A stretch of DNA of 8,304 nucleotides from Lysobacteraceae bacterium. Its GTDB lineage: Bacteria > Patescibacteriota > Patescibacteriia > JAACEG01. Below the pieces are notes generated by a model. The model saw only the letters and a list, made by a program, of their open reading frames with translations. It ran no database searches and had not been told where the DNA came from. How positions within the stretch are numbered: the first letter of the stretch is position 1; the number at the start of each line of letters is the position of its first letter. Below, piece after piece: positions 1 through 7,127 of this stretch. Location: the NCBI GenBank assembly GCA_011682665.1, contig JAACEG010000053.1, positions 1 to 8,304 on the forward strand, written 5' to 3'. The translations under genes and the position numbers were made by a program.

Positions 1-124
1 AATTGGCGATAATATTCATGGGATTGCTTCGCTTCGCTCGCAATGACAAGGAGTATTCAGGAGATCGCTTCGCTCCTTTCTCGCAAAGACAGCGAAATTT
101 ATGTATTTCGTAATCTAAGATAAT
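1..124. repeat. Partial copy of palindromic repeat element (left copy)
   Basis: This GC-richer block stands out from its AT-rich surroundings. Positions 1-94 are, in reverse complement, about 94% identical (five mismatches and one indel by eye) to 7157-7249, and weaker similarity continues to about 124, matching the outer end of the right-hand element near 7130. It contains two units of the type ATTGCGAGcgaagcgaagCAATCcc: one at 20-46 and one at 61-90. The homology reaches base 1, which corresponds to the middle of the right-hand element, so the other half probably lies outside the window. Translations of this repeat type give the CHCEEERRSNP / DCFASLAMTG peptides often mis-annotated as proteins. 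It is non-coding here. Its right edge ends about 25 bp before the nfo start codon. Confidence 0.85.
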
Positions 125-149
125 TAAAATATATTTATAAAGAATTTAT

Positions 150-986
150 ATGAATATTGGTTGTCATATTTCTATTGCCGGAGGGATTGAAAAAGCTCCT
201 AAAAGAGCCACGGATTTAGGATGCGAAACAATGCAAATTTTTACTCATTCTCCGCAAGGAGGAAAAATTTTACCATTGACTAAAAAAATTTGCCAAAAAT
301 TTAAAGTTCAAAATTCAAAATACAAAATTCGCAAAATTTATGTCCATGCTCCTTATTATATCAATTTTGCCTCTTCTGATAATCGTATTCGTTATGGTTC
401 TGTTTCTGCTATACGCAAGGAGTTAGAACGCGCCAACTTAATCGGCGCTAAATATGTAATTGTCCATTTAGGATCTGCTAAAAATTTAGAAAGAGGGAAA
501 GCCATAAAACAAACTATTAAAATGCTCCAAAAAACTTTAGACAACTACCAAGATAAAACTAAACTTTTAATAGAAAACACAGCAGGAGAAGGGAATATTA
601 TTGGCGATACTTTTAAAGAATTATCCTATATTATAAAACAAACTAAAGATTCTTCTATCGCTGGAATCTGTTTAGACACTCAACATAGTTTCGCCTCTGG
701 CTATAATTGGAAAAATTTTGATAAAACATTAAAAAAAATCAGTAAAGAAATAAACCTAAAATTGATTAAATTTATTCACGCTAATGACAGTAAAGTTGAA
801 TGCGGTTCGCGCAAAGATCGCCACGAACATATTGGAAAAGGAAAAATTGGTTTAAACGCTTTTAAAAAAATTGTAAAATTTGCTATAAATAATAATATTG
901 ATATGGTTTGTGAAACAGAAGGGCAGGGAGTTGCCAAGGATATAAAATTGCTTAAAAAATTTAGACAAATTTTGATTAAAAAATAA
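150..986 (+). CDS. nfo: Deoxyribonuclease IV (apurinic/apyrimidinic endonuclease Nfo)
   Basis: Endonuclease IV cuts the DNA backbone 5' of abasic sites in base excision repair, using a trinuclear zinc centre in a TIM barrel. At 278 residues it is full length for the family. All nine metal ligands known from E. coli Nfo have counterparts: H66 (VHAPY), H106 (VHLGS), E142 (IENTAG), D176 and H179 (CLDTQH), H210 (HANDSK), D223 and H225 (DRHEHIG) and E255 (ETEG). The N-terminus MNIGCHISIAGG is the family's usual start, which supports the ATG at 150. No Shine-Dalgarno precedes it, only the AT-rich AAAGAATTTAT. The last ligand motif reads ETEG rather than the common ETPG. Residues 50-62 (KFKVQNSKYKIRK) are encoded by an AT microrepeat, yet domain length stays normal. 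The gene converges on alkD with 13 bp between the stop codons and no visible hairpin terminator. A functional link with AlkD in the same repair pathway is plausible. Confidence 0.96.
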   Translation: MNIGCHISIAGGIEKAPKRATDLGCETMQIFTHSPQGGKILPLTKKICQKFKVQNSKYKIRKIYVHAPYYINFASSDNRIRYGSVSAIRKELERANLIGAKYVIVHLGSAKNLERGKAIKQTIKMLQKTLDNYQDKTKLLIENTAGEGNIIGDTFKELSYIIKQTKDSSIAGICLDTQHSFASGYNWKNFDKTLKKISKEINLKLIKFIHANDSKVECGSRKDRHEHIGKGKIGLNAFKKIVKFAINNNIDMVCETEGQGVAKDIKLLKKFRQILIKK

Positions 987-999
987 TTTTAAACAAAAA

Positions 1000-1701
1000 T
1001 CATTTTTTCAAATACGCTTTTCTTTTTTCTTCATTAAATTTTTCAATAGAATATCTTAACATTATTCTAGGCATTCTTTTATGATATTTATTTAAAAATT
1101 TCTCTTCAACTTCTTGATTCTGTTTTCCAACTTCTCTTAGCATCCAACCAATTGCTTTATGGATTAAATCATTTTTATCATTCAATAAAATTTTAGAGAT
1201 TTTCAGAATATCTTTAAAATCATTATTTTTTATAAAAATAAAAGTCGCGATTATCGCGATTCTTTTTTCCCATAAATTTTTAGATTTTACTAGTTTATAC
1301 AAAATATCACGAGGTTTATTTAAAAGATAATCGCCAATAATTTTAGGAGCGGATAAATCAACTAAATCCCAGTTATTTACATTTTTCGTATTTCTTAAAT
1401 AAAAATCAAAAAATTTTTTCTTTTCCCTGTTATTAGATTTTTTATATTTATCAATTAATAACAGTAAAGCAATAAATCTATATTCATGAATTTTGCTATT
1501 AAGTAATTCTTTAATTTCACTTAATTGAAAATTTTTATACTTCGTAATAATCCATCTTTGAATAGGAACCTTAACTCCTAAAAAAACATCTTTTTCTCCA
1601 TACTCTCCTTTTCTTGTTTTAAAAAATTTTTGTGAATTTTTCGCCTGCTCAGGATTTGATAAATTTTTTAATTCTTTTTTTATTTTTTCTAAATTAGACA
1701 T
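1000..1701 (-). CDS. alkD: AlkD-like DNA alkylation repair protein (HEAT-like DNA glycosylase)
   Basis: AlkD proteins are single-domain HEAT-like repeat glycosylases that remove positively charged alkylated bases such as 3- and 7-methylpurines without flipping the base. The 233 residues are mostly amphipathic helices, close to the 237 of the Bacillus cereus enzyme. Residues important in that enzyme (W109, D113, R148, W187) appear to match W111 and D115 in NNWDLVDLSAP, R147 in LWEKRIAI and W186 in KAIGWMLREVGK, with near-identical spacing. The ATG at 1701 (MSNLEKIKK) is preferred over an in-frame TTG eight codons upstream, which would add an unrelated hydrophobic stretch. There is no Shine-Dalgarno. 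It is the last gene of the secA-nudix-lepA-alkD run, 48 bp behind lepA, and ends in TGA. The specificity (alkylated adducts versus bulky lesions in relatives such as AlkC/AlkF) cannot be read from the sequence. Confidence 0.87.
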   Translation of the reverse strand: MSNLEKIKKELKNLSNPEQAKNSQKFFKTRKGEYGEKDVFLGVKVPIQRWIITKYKNFQLSEIKELLNSKIHEYRFIALLLLIDKYKKSNNREKKKFFDFYLRNTKNVNNWDLVDLSAPKIIGDYLLNKPRDILYKLVKSKNLWEKRIAIIATFIFIKNNDFKDILKISKILLNDKNDLIHKAIGWMLREVGKQNQEVEEKFLNKYHKRMPRIMLRYSIEKFNEEKRKAYLKK

Positions 1702-1749
1702 AAATAGAATAAACTCAAAGCTCAAAGTTTAAAACTCAAAACTGTTTTT
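1702..1749. repeat. AT microrepeats between lepA and alkD
   Basis: The 48-bp gap holds short near-tandem units of the form CTCAAAG / AAACTCAAA (about 1711-1742). Similar A-rich microrepeats (TTCAAAA units) occur inside nfo near 300-335 and inside lepA near 2700-2740. I see no hairpin terminator and no Shine-Dalgarno for alkD here, which fits co-transcription with lepA. Confidence 0.5.
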
Positions 1750-3576
1750 TTATCTTTTTAAAACAGCCATAAATGCTTCAGTTGGAATATCAACTTTTCC
1801 CTTGCCCATCGCCATCATTTTTTTCTTCCCTTTCTTCTGTTTTTCTAAAAGTTTTCTTTTTCTTGTTACATCTCCGCCATAAAGTTTTGCCGTCACATCT
1901 TTTCTCATTGCTGATAATCTTTCAGCTGCGATAATTTTACCGCCAATAACAGCTTGAATTTTTATCACAAACATTTGTTTTGGAATTGTCTTTTTTAAAG
2001 AATTAACAATTTGTTTCCCAACTTTAAAAGCTTCATCTTTATAAACAATAGAAGAAAGTGACTCCTCTATTTCTTCTGCAATTAAAATATCTAACTTTAC
2101 AACTTCTGTTTTTCTAAATTCCAAAAATTCATAGTTCAGCGAAGCATATCCAGAGGAAATGCTTTTCAGCTTGTCATAAAAATTAACAAGCAAAGAAGTC
2201 AAAGGAATTTCATAATGGAGGATTGCCCGCGTCTTGTCTAAATATTCCGTGTTTTTATAAATTCCGTGCCGTTCCTGGACTAAGCCCATAATCGCCCCAA
2301 TATAATCTTTTGGCGTGACAATATCTAAATTCATAATCGGTTCTTCAATATATTCAATAACTTCTTGCCTTGGCAATTCTTGCGGATTACGGATTTCAAT
2401 AATAGTCTTGTCTTTCTTTTTTACTCTATATTTTACTGATGGGACTGTTATAATCAGATCTAAATTATATTCTCTTTTTAGTCTCTCTTGCACAATATCC
2501 AAATGCAGCATTCCTAAAAATCCGCAACGAAGTCCATATCCTAAGGCTGGCGAATGCTCTGGCTCATAAGAAAGAGCGGCGTCGTTTAATTTTAATTTGT
2601 CTATAGCTTCTCTTAATTGCGCGTAATCATTTCCTTCTTTACAAAAAATATCTGAAAAAACCATTGGTTTGACTTCTTTATACCCAGGCAATGGTTCGGT
2701 TTTTAGTTTTTCATTTTTAATTTTTAAATTTGTAATTGTATCGCCGACTCTGCAATCAGAAACGCTTTTAAATCCGGCTATAATATATCCGATTTCTCCT
2801 GCTGACAATTTATTTGCTTTTACTAAATGCGGCTTGAAATATCCAACTTCTAAAACCTCATCTTCTGCTTTAGTTGCCACTGTAATTATTTTATCGCCAA
2901 TTTTTACATTGCCATCAACGATTCTGACATAAGCGATTACCCCTTTATATTCATCATAAATTGAATCAAAAATCAGGGCTTGCAATCCATTTTTTTCTTT
3001 TTTAGGAGGCGGTGTTTTTTTAATTACTTCTTGCAAAACCTCTTCCACTCCCTCTCCTGTTTTTGCGGATACCAATAAAATTTCTTTCTCATCACAACCA
3101 ATTAAATTTATGATTTCCTTTTTAACTTTTTTAATGTTAGCAGCTGGAAGATCAATTTTATTTATTACAGGGATTATTTCCAAATTTTGTTCAAGCGCTA
3201 AATAAAGATTTGCTAAAGTTTGCGCTTGGATTCCTTGGGTCGCGTCAACTAATAAAATCGTACTTTCCACAGCCGCCAAAGATCTAGAAACTTCATAGCT
3301 AAAATCAACATGCCCGGGGGTATCTATCAGATTCAGAATAAAATTATTTCCCCCTTTGGCAAAGGAGGATGAAGGATTTTCAAAATGATATTCCATCCTG
3401 ACTGGTTGAAGTTTTATAGTAATACCTCTTTCTCTTTCTAGATCCATCTGGTCTAAAAGCTGTTCTTTCATTTTTCGTTTTTCAACTGTTCCTGTTAATT
3501 CCAAAAAACGGTCAGCTAAAGTGGACTTACCGTGATCAATATGGGCAATTATGGAAAAATTTCTAATATTAACCAT
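1750..3576 (-). CDS. lepA: Elongation factor 4 (LepA), translational GTPase
   Basis: LepA/EF4 is a ribosome-binding GTPase of the EF-G type implicated in translation under stress and in 30S biogenesis. At 608 residues it is complete (E. coli 599). The G domain carries AHIDHGKST (residues 11-19), RGITI (50-54, switch I), DTPGH (85-89, with the catalytic-type H89), NKID (139-142) and SAK (170-172). Domain II, the EF-G-like domains (LPGYKEVKPMVF, EPEHSPALGYGLRCGFLG) and the LepA-specific C-terminus (YGGDVTRKRKLLEKQKKGKKKM) follow. The ATG at 3576 gives the family-typical MVNIRNFSIIAHIDHGK; a TTG 12 codons further up would add a hydrophobic extension not seen in LepA. There is no Shine-Dalgarno. 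Two oddities: an NPSSSFAKGGN segment before DTPGH, about eight residues longer than in E. coli and encoded by a palindrome, and LKIKNEKLKTE before EPLPGYK, encoded by AT microrepeats. Both lie at surface-loop positions, so function is probably kept. It lies 36 bp behind the nudix gene. Confidence 0.98.
   Translation of the reverse strand: MVNIRNFSIIAHIDHGKSTLADRFLELTGTVEKRKMKEQLLDQMDLERERGITIKLQPVRMEYHFENPSSSFAKGGNNFILNLIDTPGHVDFSYEVSRSLAAVESTILLVDATQGIQAQTLANLYLALEQNLEIIPVINKIDLPAANIKKVKKEIINLIGCDEKEILLVSAKTGEGVEEVLQEVIKKTPPPKKEKNGLQALIFDSIYDEYKGVIAYVRIVDGNVKIGDKIITVATKAEDEVLEVGYFKPHLVKANKLSAGEIGYIIAGFKSVSDCRVGDTITNLKIKNEKLKTEPLPGYKEVKPMVFSDIFCKEGNDYAQLREAIDKLKLNDAALSYEPEHSPALGYGLRCGFLGMLHLDIVQERLKREYNLDLIITVPSVKYRVKKKDKTIIEIRNPQELPRQEVIEYIEEPIMNLDIVTPKDYIGAIMGLVQERHGIYKNTEYLDKTRAILHYEIPLTSLLVNFYDKLKSISSGYASLNYEFLEFRKTEVVKLDILIAEEIEESLSSIVYKDEAFKVGKQIVNSLKKTIPKQMFVIKIQAVIGGKIIAAERLSAMRKDVTAKLYGGDVTRKRKLLEKQKKGKKKMMAMGKGKVDIPTEAFMAVLKR
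3343..3383. repeat. Palindromic repeat inside lepA
   Basis: Positions 3350-3368 read CCCCCTTTG-G-CAAAGGAGG, an inverted repeat pairing 8 of 9 positions around one central base, with A/T-rich flanks. It lies in frame within lepA and encodes the NPSSSFAKGGN segment between switch I and the DTPGH motif. Its G/C-runs contrast with the surrounding AT-rich code. I recognise the CCCCCTTTG/CAAAGGGGG pattern as resembling a dispersed non-coding repeat type in bacterial genomes, but I cannot check other copies here. Confidence 0.5.
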
Positions 3577-3612
3577 AAACAAAATTAATTTTAAAAAAAT
3601 CTTAAAAAACAA

Positions 3613-4107
3613 TTATAATACTTTTGCTAAAGTTTTATCCAAATGTGGAATAACATTGTATTTTTTTATCTCCCTTATTTTAATCCATTTATAATCAGTA
3701 TGTTCCCAGTCTAATTTTATAGCTGGCTTAAATTTTAGTTCAATCAAGACAGGAAAAATTATCCAAATTTTTTTAATATCTTTATCATAAAACTTGAATG
3801 AATCACCTATCTTAGTTTTCAAAATATTCTTTTTTCCAACACTAATTTCTTCACTAACTTCTTCATAAGCTTTTTGTATAACTGGTTTTGGTTCATCTAA
3901 ATATCCAGCGACTGTATTCCATAAACCTTGATAAGTCCTAACTTTATCGCTTCTTTTTAATAATAAAATATCATTTTGATATTTAAAACAAACTAAAACA
4001 GGGGCTTTATCTGAATTTGAATAATCAATTCTTCCATCAGAAAATTTTGGTAATTTTTCTGAAAATTTTTTTATTATATTTTCAAAAATAATATTATTAT
4101 TACTCAT
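3613..4107 (-). CDS. Nudix hydrolase family protein with a degenerate Nudix box
   Basis: The protein has 164 residues. An N-terminal extension of about 35 residues precedes a Nudix fold (APVLVCFKYQNDILLLKRSDKVRTYQGLWNTVAGYLDE), followed by the Nudix-box region at residues 68-90. Nudix enzymes hydrolyse nucleoside diphosphates linked to another moiety. Against the consensus Gx5Ex7REUxEExGU the match is G68, K74 (instead of E), E82 (instead of R), E83, E86, E87 and S89 (instead of G). The metal-binding glutamates of the REUxEE core are therefore kept while three other consensus positions differ. The substrate cannot be predicted. The ATG at 4107 (MSNNNIIFENI) sits 7 bp after the secA stop; a TTG start 24 codons upstream would overlap secA and give an unrelated N-terminus. 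Tight spacing suggests co-transcription with secA and lepA. An active pyrophosphatase and a Nudix-fold binding protein are both possible. Confidence 0.87.
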   Translation of the reverse strand: MSNNNIIFENIIKKFSEKLPKFSDGRIDYSNSDKAPVLVCFKYQNDILLLKRSDKVRTYQGLWNTVAGYLDEPKPVIQKAYEEVSEEISVGKKNILKTKIGDSFKFYDKDIKKIWIIFPVLIELKFKPAIKLDWEHTDYKWIKIREIKKYNVIPHLDKTLAKVL

Positions 4108-4114
4108 AAAAAAT

Positions 4115-6925
4115 TTATTTTCCGCAACAATGTTTATACTTCTTCCCGCTCCCGCAGGGACAAGGATCATTTCGTCCAACTTTTACCCCATCTTTATTTA
4201 CAATTTTTTTCAAAACACTTTCTTTTATATTTCTATTATCTGTTTCCTTCGCCATAGCGCTACTACCAAAATTATTCTCATCGCCTGTTTTTTGAGAAGC
4301 TTTCATTTGCATATTACCAATATCCATTATTGTCGGCGCAAAATCTTGGACCAAACCAATCTTATAAATACTGTAAACAACTTCTTTTTGGATTAAATTT
4401 ACCAGCTCCATAAACATTTTATAAGCTTCTTTCTTGTATTCAACTAATGGATCTCTTTGAGCATAACCGCGCAAACCTATCCCTGAACGAAGATGGTCAA
4501 TCGCGTCCAAATGCTCAATCCATAGATTATCAATCGCCCGCAAAATTACTTCTTTTTCAATATTCTTAAAGTCTAAACCTGTCTTTTGAACTCCTTGTTT
4601 CATTATTTCATAATCTTCTTTTGCTAATTTTGTTAAATAATCTATTATTTTATTCCTTAATTCAATTTTATGATTACTATTCTTTTCTTTAATAGGAATT
4701 TTGTTCAAACCAATTTTCTTTTCTTCTGATAAAGGAAAGATTGTGTTTGAAACTTGATAAATTTCTTTTAAATTCCAATCACTAGTATTTTCTGCCGCAG
4801 TGTGGAACATTACAACCTGATCAATTTCATTTTTTATCATATCAAAAATAAATTCGCTTAAAGAATTATATTTTTTCTCCTTGTCTATTTTTTCTCTAAT
4901 TTTTTCATTTTGTTCATAAAGTGCTAATACTGTTTTCCTTTTTTTGTAAATTACTTCTCTATGTTTATTGATTACATCATCATATTCAACTAAATGTTTT
5001 CTAATATCAAAATTATTTCCCTCAACCTTTTTTTGCGCTTGCTCAATAGAACGCGATATTATTTTATTTTCAATCGGCATATCTTCCGGAAAATTAAATT
5101 TTTCCATTATTCTTTTCATTCTTTCTCCGCCAAAAATTCTCATTAAATCATCTTCCATAGAAACAAAAAATTGGGTTGAACCGGCGTCGCCCTGCCTGCC
5201 TGATCGTCCTCTTAATTGGTTGTCAATACGACGCGACTCATGACGCTCTGTACCAATAATATGTAAACCACCGGATGAAACAACTTTATCATGAGCAATT
5301 TTCCACTCTTCTTCGCTGTCAAAACTATCCTTTGTTCCTCCAAGAATAATATCCACTCCTCTCCCAGCCATATTTGTCGCGACTGTAACTGCTCTTTCTT
5401 TCCCAGCATCGGCGATAATTTTAGCTTCTCTTTCATGGTTTTTTGCATTTAAAAGTTCATATTTTATCCCCTCTCTATTTAACATCCGCCCTAGTAACTC
5501 ATTTTTTTCAATGGAAATCGTTCCGACTAAAACTGGTTGTCCTTTTTTATTACACTTTTTTATTTCTTCTATAACCGCTCTAAATTTTCCTTGCTCATTT
5601 TTATATATTCTATCTGGCTTATCAATTCTGATTAACGGTTTATTTGTTGGAATCTCTACTACTTCTAATTTATAGATTTTACTAAATTCTTCTGCTTCAG
5701 TTAAAGCTGTCCCGGTCATTCCGCTTAATTTATTATATAAACGAAAATAATTTTGAAAGGTAACTGTTGCTAAGGTTATACTCTCTTGCTGAATTTTCAA
5801 ATTTTCTTTTGCTTCAATCGCTTGATGCAATCCTTCTGAATATCTCCTCCCAAACATTAAACGCCCTGTAAATTCATCAACTATAATTACCTCTCCATCT
5901 TTAACAACATAGTCTTTGTCTCGCTTGAATAAGGTCATCGCTTTCAAGGCTTGCTCAATATGATGGACATCTCTAATTCCGCCAGACGTATAAATGTTAT
6001 CAACCCCAAGCCATCTTTCCATTTTATTTATGCCTTCTTCTGTTAAGGTCGCAGCTCTCATTTTCTCATCAATATTATAATCCTCATCTTCTTTTAAACG
6101 TTTTACTAAATTTGAAAATTGATAATATTTTTTTGTTGACTCTTGCATTGGCGCGGAAATTATTAAAGGGGTTCTGGCCTCGTCAATTAAAATACTATCA
6201 ATTTCATCAATAATCGCATAATTTAATTCTCTCTGCGCCATATCATCCAAACTTTGCGCCATATTATCACGAAGATAATCAAAACCAAATTCATTATTAG
6301 TGCCGTAAACAACATCCGCTTGATAAGCTGTTTTTCTATCAACTTCCTGCAAATAATCATTTACAATTTCTACTCCTGTGTCTCTTTTTTTATCCTTGTT
6401 ATCATCTGCCTCTTTATATAAAAAAGCTTTTTCATGAATAATACAGCCAACGGAAAGACCGAGTAAATTGTAAATTTGCCCCATCCAAGTCGCGTCTCTT
6501 TGCGAAAGATAATCATTAACCGTAATTGCATGCACGCCTTTTCCTGCTAAAGCATTAAGATAAATAGGCAAAGTAGCGGTTAAAGTTTTTCCTTCTCCTG
6601 TTTTCATTTCTGTAATCTCTCCACGATGAAGCACAATTCCCCCCATTAGCTGACAATCAAAATGTCTTTGCCCTAATGTTCTTTTTGCGGCTTCCCTAAC
6701 TAAAGCAAAAGCGTTTGGCAAAATTTTATTTAAAATTTCATTTTCTTCTTTCTTATTCTTTGCTTGTTTTATTATTTTTTGAAACTCGGCTGTTTTTTCT
6801 TTTAAATTATTGTCAGAAAACTTTTCATATTCTTTTTCTAATCCATTAATTTTAGAAACTATTAATTCTAATTCTTTAATAATCTTTTTATTGCTATTTC
6901 CAAAAAATTTGTCTATTAAAAACAT
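4115..6925 (-). CDS. secA: Protein translocase ATPase subunit SecA
   Basis: SecA is the cytoplasmic motor that pushes unfolded preproteins through SecYEG. The 936 residues are full length. Visible parts in order: N-terminal FFGNSNKKIIKELELIVSKIN; LGQRHFDCQLMGG (84-96); Walker A MKTGEGKT (107-114); GTNNEFGFDYLRDN (208-221); DEAD-type motif II DEID with IDEARTPLIIS (240-257); preprotein cross-linking domain; LSGMTGTALTEAEEF; second helicase domain with TNMAGRGVDI and QLRGRSGRQGD (about 570-580); helical wing and scaffold; and a C-terminal zinc motif CPCGSGKKYKHCC (C922, C924, C933, C934) that in other bacteria contacts SecB or ribosomes. The stretch before YGTNNEF (about 170-200) is longer and more charged than in E. 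coli. The ATG at 6925 fits family starts; an in-frame GTG 14 codons upstream would add a hydrophobic extension not typical of SecA. There is no Shine-Dalgarno. It heads the secA-nudix-lepA-alkD run. Confidence 0.99.
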   Translation of the reverse strand: MFLIDKFFGNSNKKIIKELELIVSKINGLEKEYEKFSDNNLKEKTAEFQKIIKQAKNKKEENEILNKILPNAFALVREAAKRTLGQRHFDCQLMGGIVLHRGEITEMKTGEGKTLTATLPIYLNALAGKGVHAITVNDYLSQRDATWMGQIYNLLGLSVGCIIHEKAFLYKEADDNKDKKRDTGVEIVNDYLQEVDRKTAYQADVVYGTNNEFGFDYLRDNMAQSLDDMAQRELNYAIIDEIDSILIDEARTPLIISAPMQESTKKYYQFSNLVKRLKEDEDYNIDEKMRAATLTEEGINKMERWLGVDNIYTSGGIRDVHHIEQALKAMTLFKRDKDYVVKDGEVIIVDEFTGRLMFGRRYSEGLHQAIEAKENLKIQQESITLATVTFQNYFRLYNKLSGMTGTALTEAEEFSKIYKLEVVEIPTNKPLIRIDKPDRIYKNEQGKFRAVIEEIKKCNKKGQPVLVGTISIEKNELLGRMLNREGIKYELLNAKNHEREAKIIADAGKERAVTVATNMAGRGVDIILGGTKDSFDSEEEWKIAHDKVVSSGGLHIIGTERHESRRIDNQLRGRSGRQGDAGSTQFFVSMEDDLMRIFGGERMKRIMEKFNFPEDMPIENKIISRSIEQAQKKVEGNNFDIRKHLVEYDDVINKHREVIYKKRKTVLALYEQNEKIREKIDKEKKYNSLSEFIFDMIKNEIDQVVMFHTAAENTSDWNLKEIYQVSNTIFPLSEEKKIGLNKIPIKEKNSNHKIELRNKIIDYLTKLAKEDYEIMKQGVQKTGLDFKNIEKEVILRAIDNLWIEHLDAIDHLRSGIGLRGYAQRDPLVEYKKEAYKMFMELVNLIQKEVVYSIYKIGLVQDFAPTIMDIGNMQMKASQKTGDENNFGSSAMAKETDNRNIKESVLKKIVNKDGVKVGRNDPCPCGSGKKYKHCCGK

Positions 6926-6962
6926 AAAAATTATTATTAAAACGGTTTTATTAGCTTTATCC

Positions 6963-7030
6963 AACACTATTCCAAAATATTTTTTTAAGGATGAAAGAAT
7001 AAATAATATTTTCCCACAAAATATAGTGTT
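6963..7030 (-). promoter_or_regulatory. Possible hairpin in the secA leader
   Basis: Two nested inverted repeats lie just upstream of secA. The outer one is AACACTAT at 6963-6970 with ATAGTGTT at 7023-7030 (8 of 8 pairs). The inner one is AAAATATT at 6974-6981 with AATATTTT at 7005-7012 (8 of 8 pairs), leaving a 23-nt loop. The structure would lie within the leader transcribed from the promoter candidate at 7057-7085. AT-rich DNA makes short inverted repeats common by chance, so a regulatory role is only a possibility. No uORF or Shine-Dalgarno occlusion is evident. Confidence 0.3.
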
Positions 7031-7056
7031 CTGCGAGAAAGGCGCTGGATTTATTT

Positions 7057-7085
7057 ATCTTATCCCTTTATTTCGCGTTTGTAAA
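7057..7085 (-). promoter_or_regulatory. Candidate sigma-70-type promoter for secA
   Basis: On the - strand TTTACA (7085-7080) is followed after exactly 17 bp by TAAGAT (7062-7057). The hexamers match TTGACA in 5/6 and TATAAT in 4/6 positions. Transcription would start near 7050 and leave a leader of about 125 nt before the secA ATG at 6925. It lies between the repeat element and secA and would serve the whole secA-nudix-lepA-alkD run. The assignment rests on sequence only. Confidence 0.45.
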
Positions 7086-7127
7086 CAGTAAAGGCGCAAA
7101 ATTTTCGCTCCTTACAATCAAATTAAT

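Noticed and set aside
1000..1002. Possible TGA recoding as in Gracilibacteria/SR1
   Set aside because: The TGA that ends alkD is at the expected family length, and no in-frame TGA occurs in the other conserved genes.
1702..1725. Longer alkD start at TTG 1725
   Set aside because: The extension is hydrophobic, unlike AlkD N-termini, and derives from the intergenic microrepeat; the ATG at 1701 fits the family length.
3577..3612. Longer lepA start at TTG 3612
   Set aside because: LepA proteins start within a few residues of NIRNFSIIAHIDHGK; the extra 12 residues come from AT-rich intergenic sequence.
4108..4179. Longer nudix start at TTG 4179 overlapping secA
   Set aside because: The added residues are the out-of-frame reading of the secA zinc-motif codons and have no Nudix similarity.
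2315..5448. Several open frames of 78-91 codons opposite or out of frame with lepA and secA
   Set aside because: They overlap strongly conserved coding sequence on another frame and show no recognisable domains.
6926..6967. GTG start of secA at 6967 with a possible signal-like N-terminus
   Set aside because: SecA is cytoplasmic and begins near the LIDKFFGNSN stretch; the hydrophobic extension is an accident of AT-rich leader sequence.
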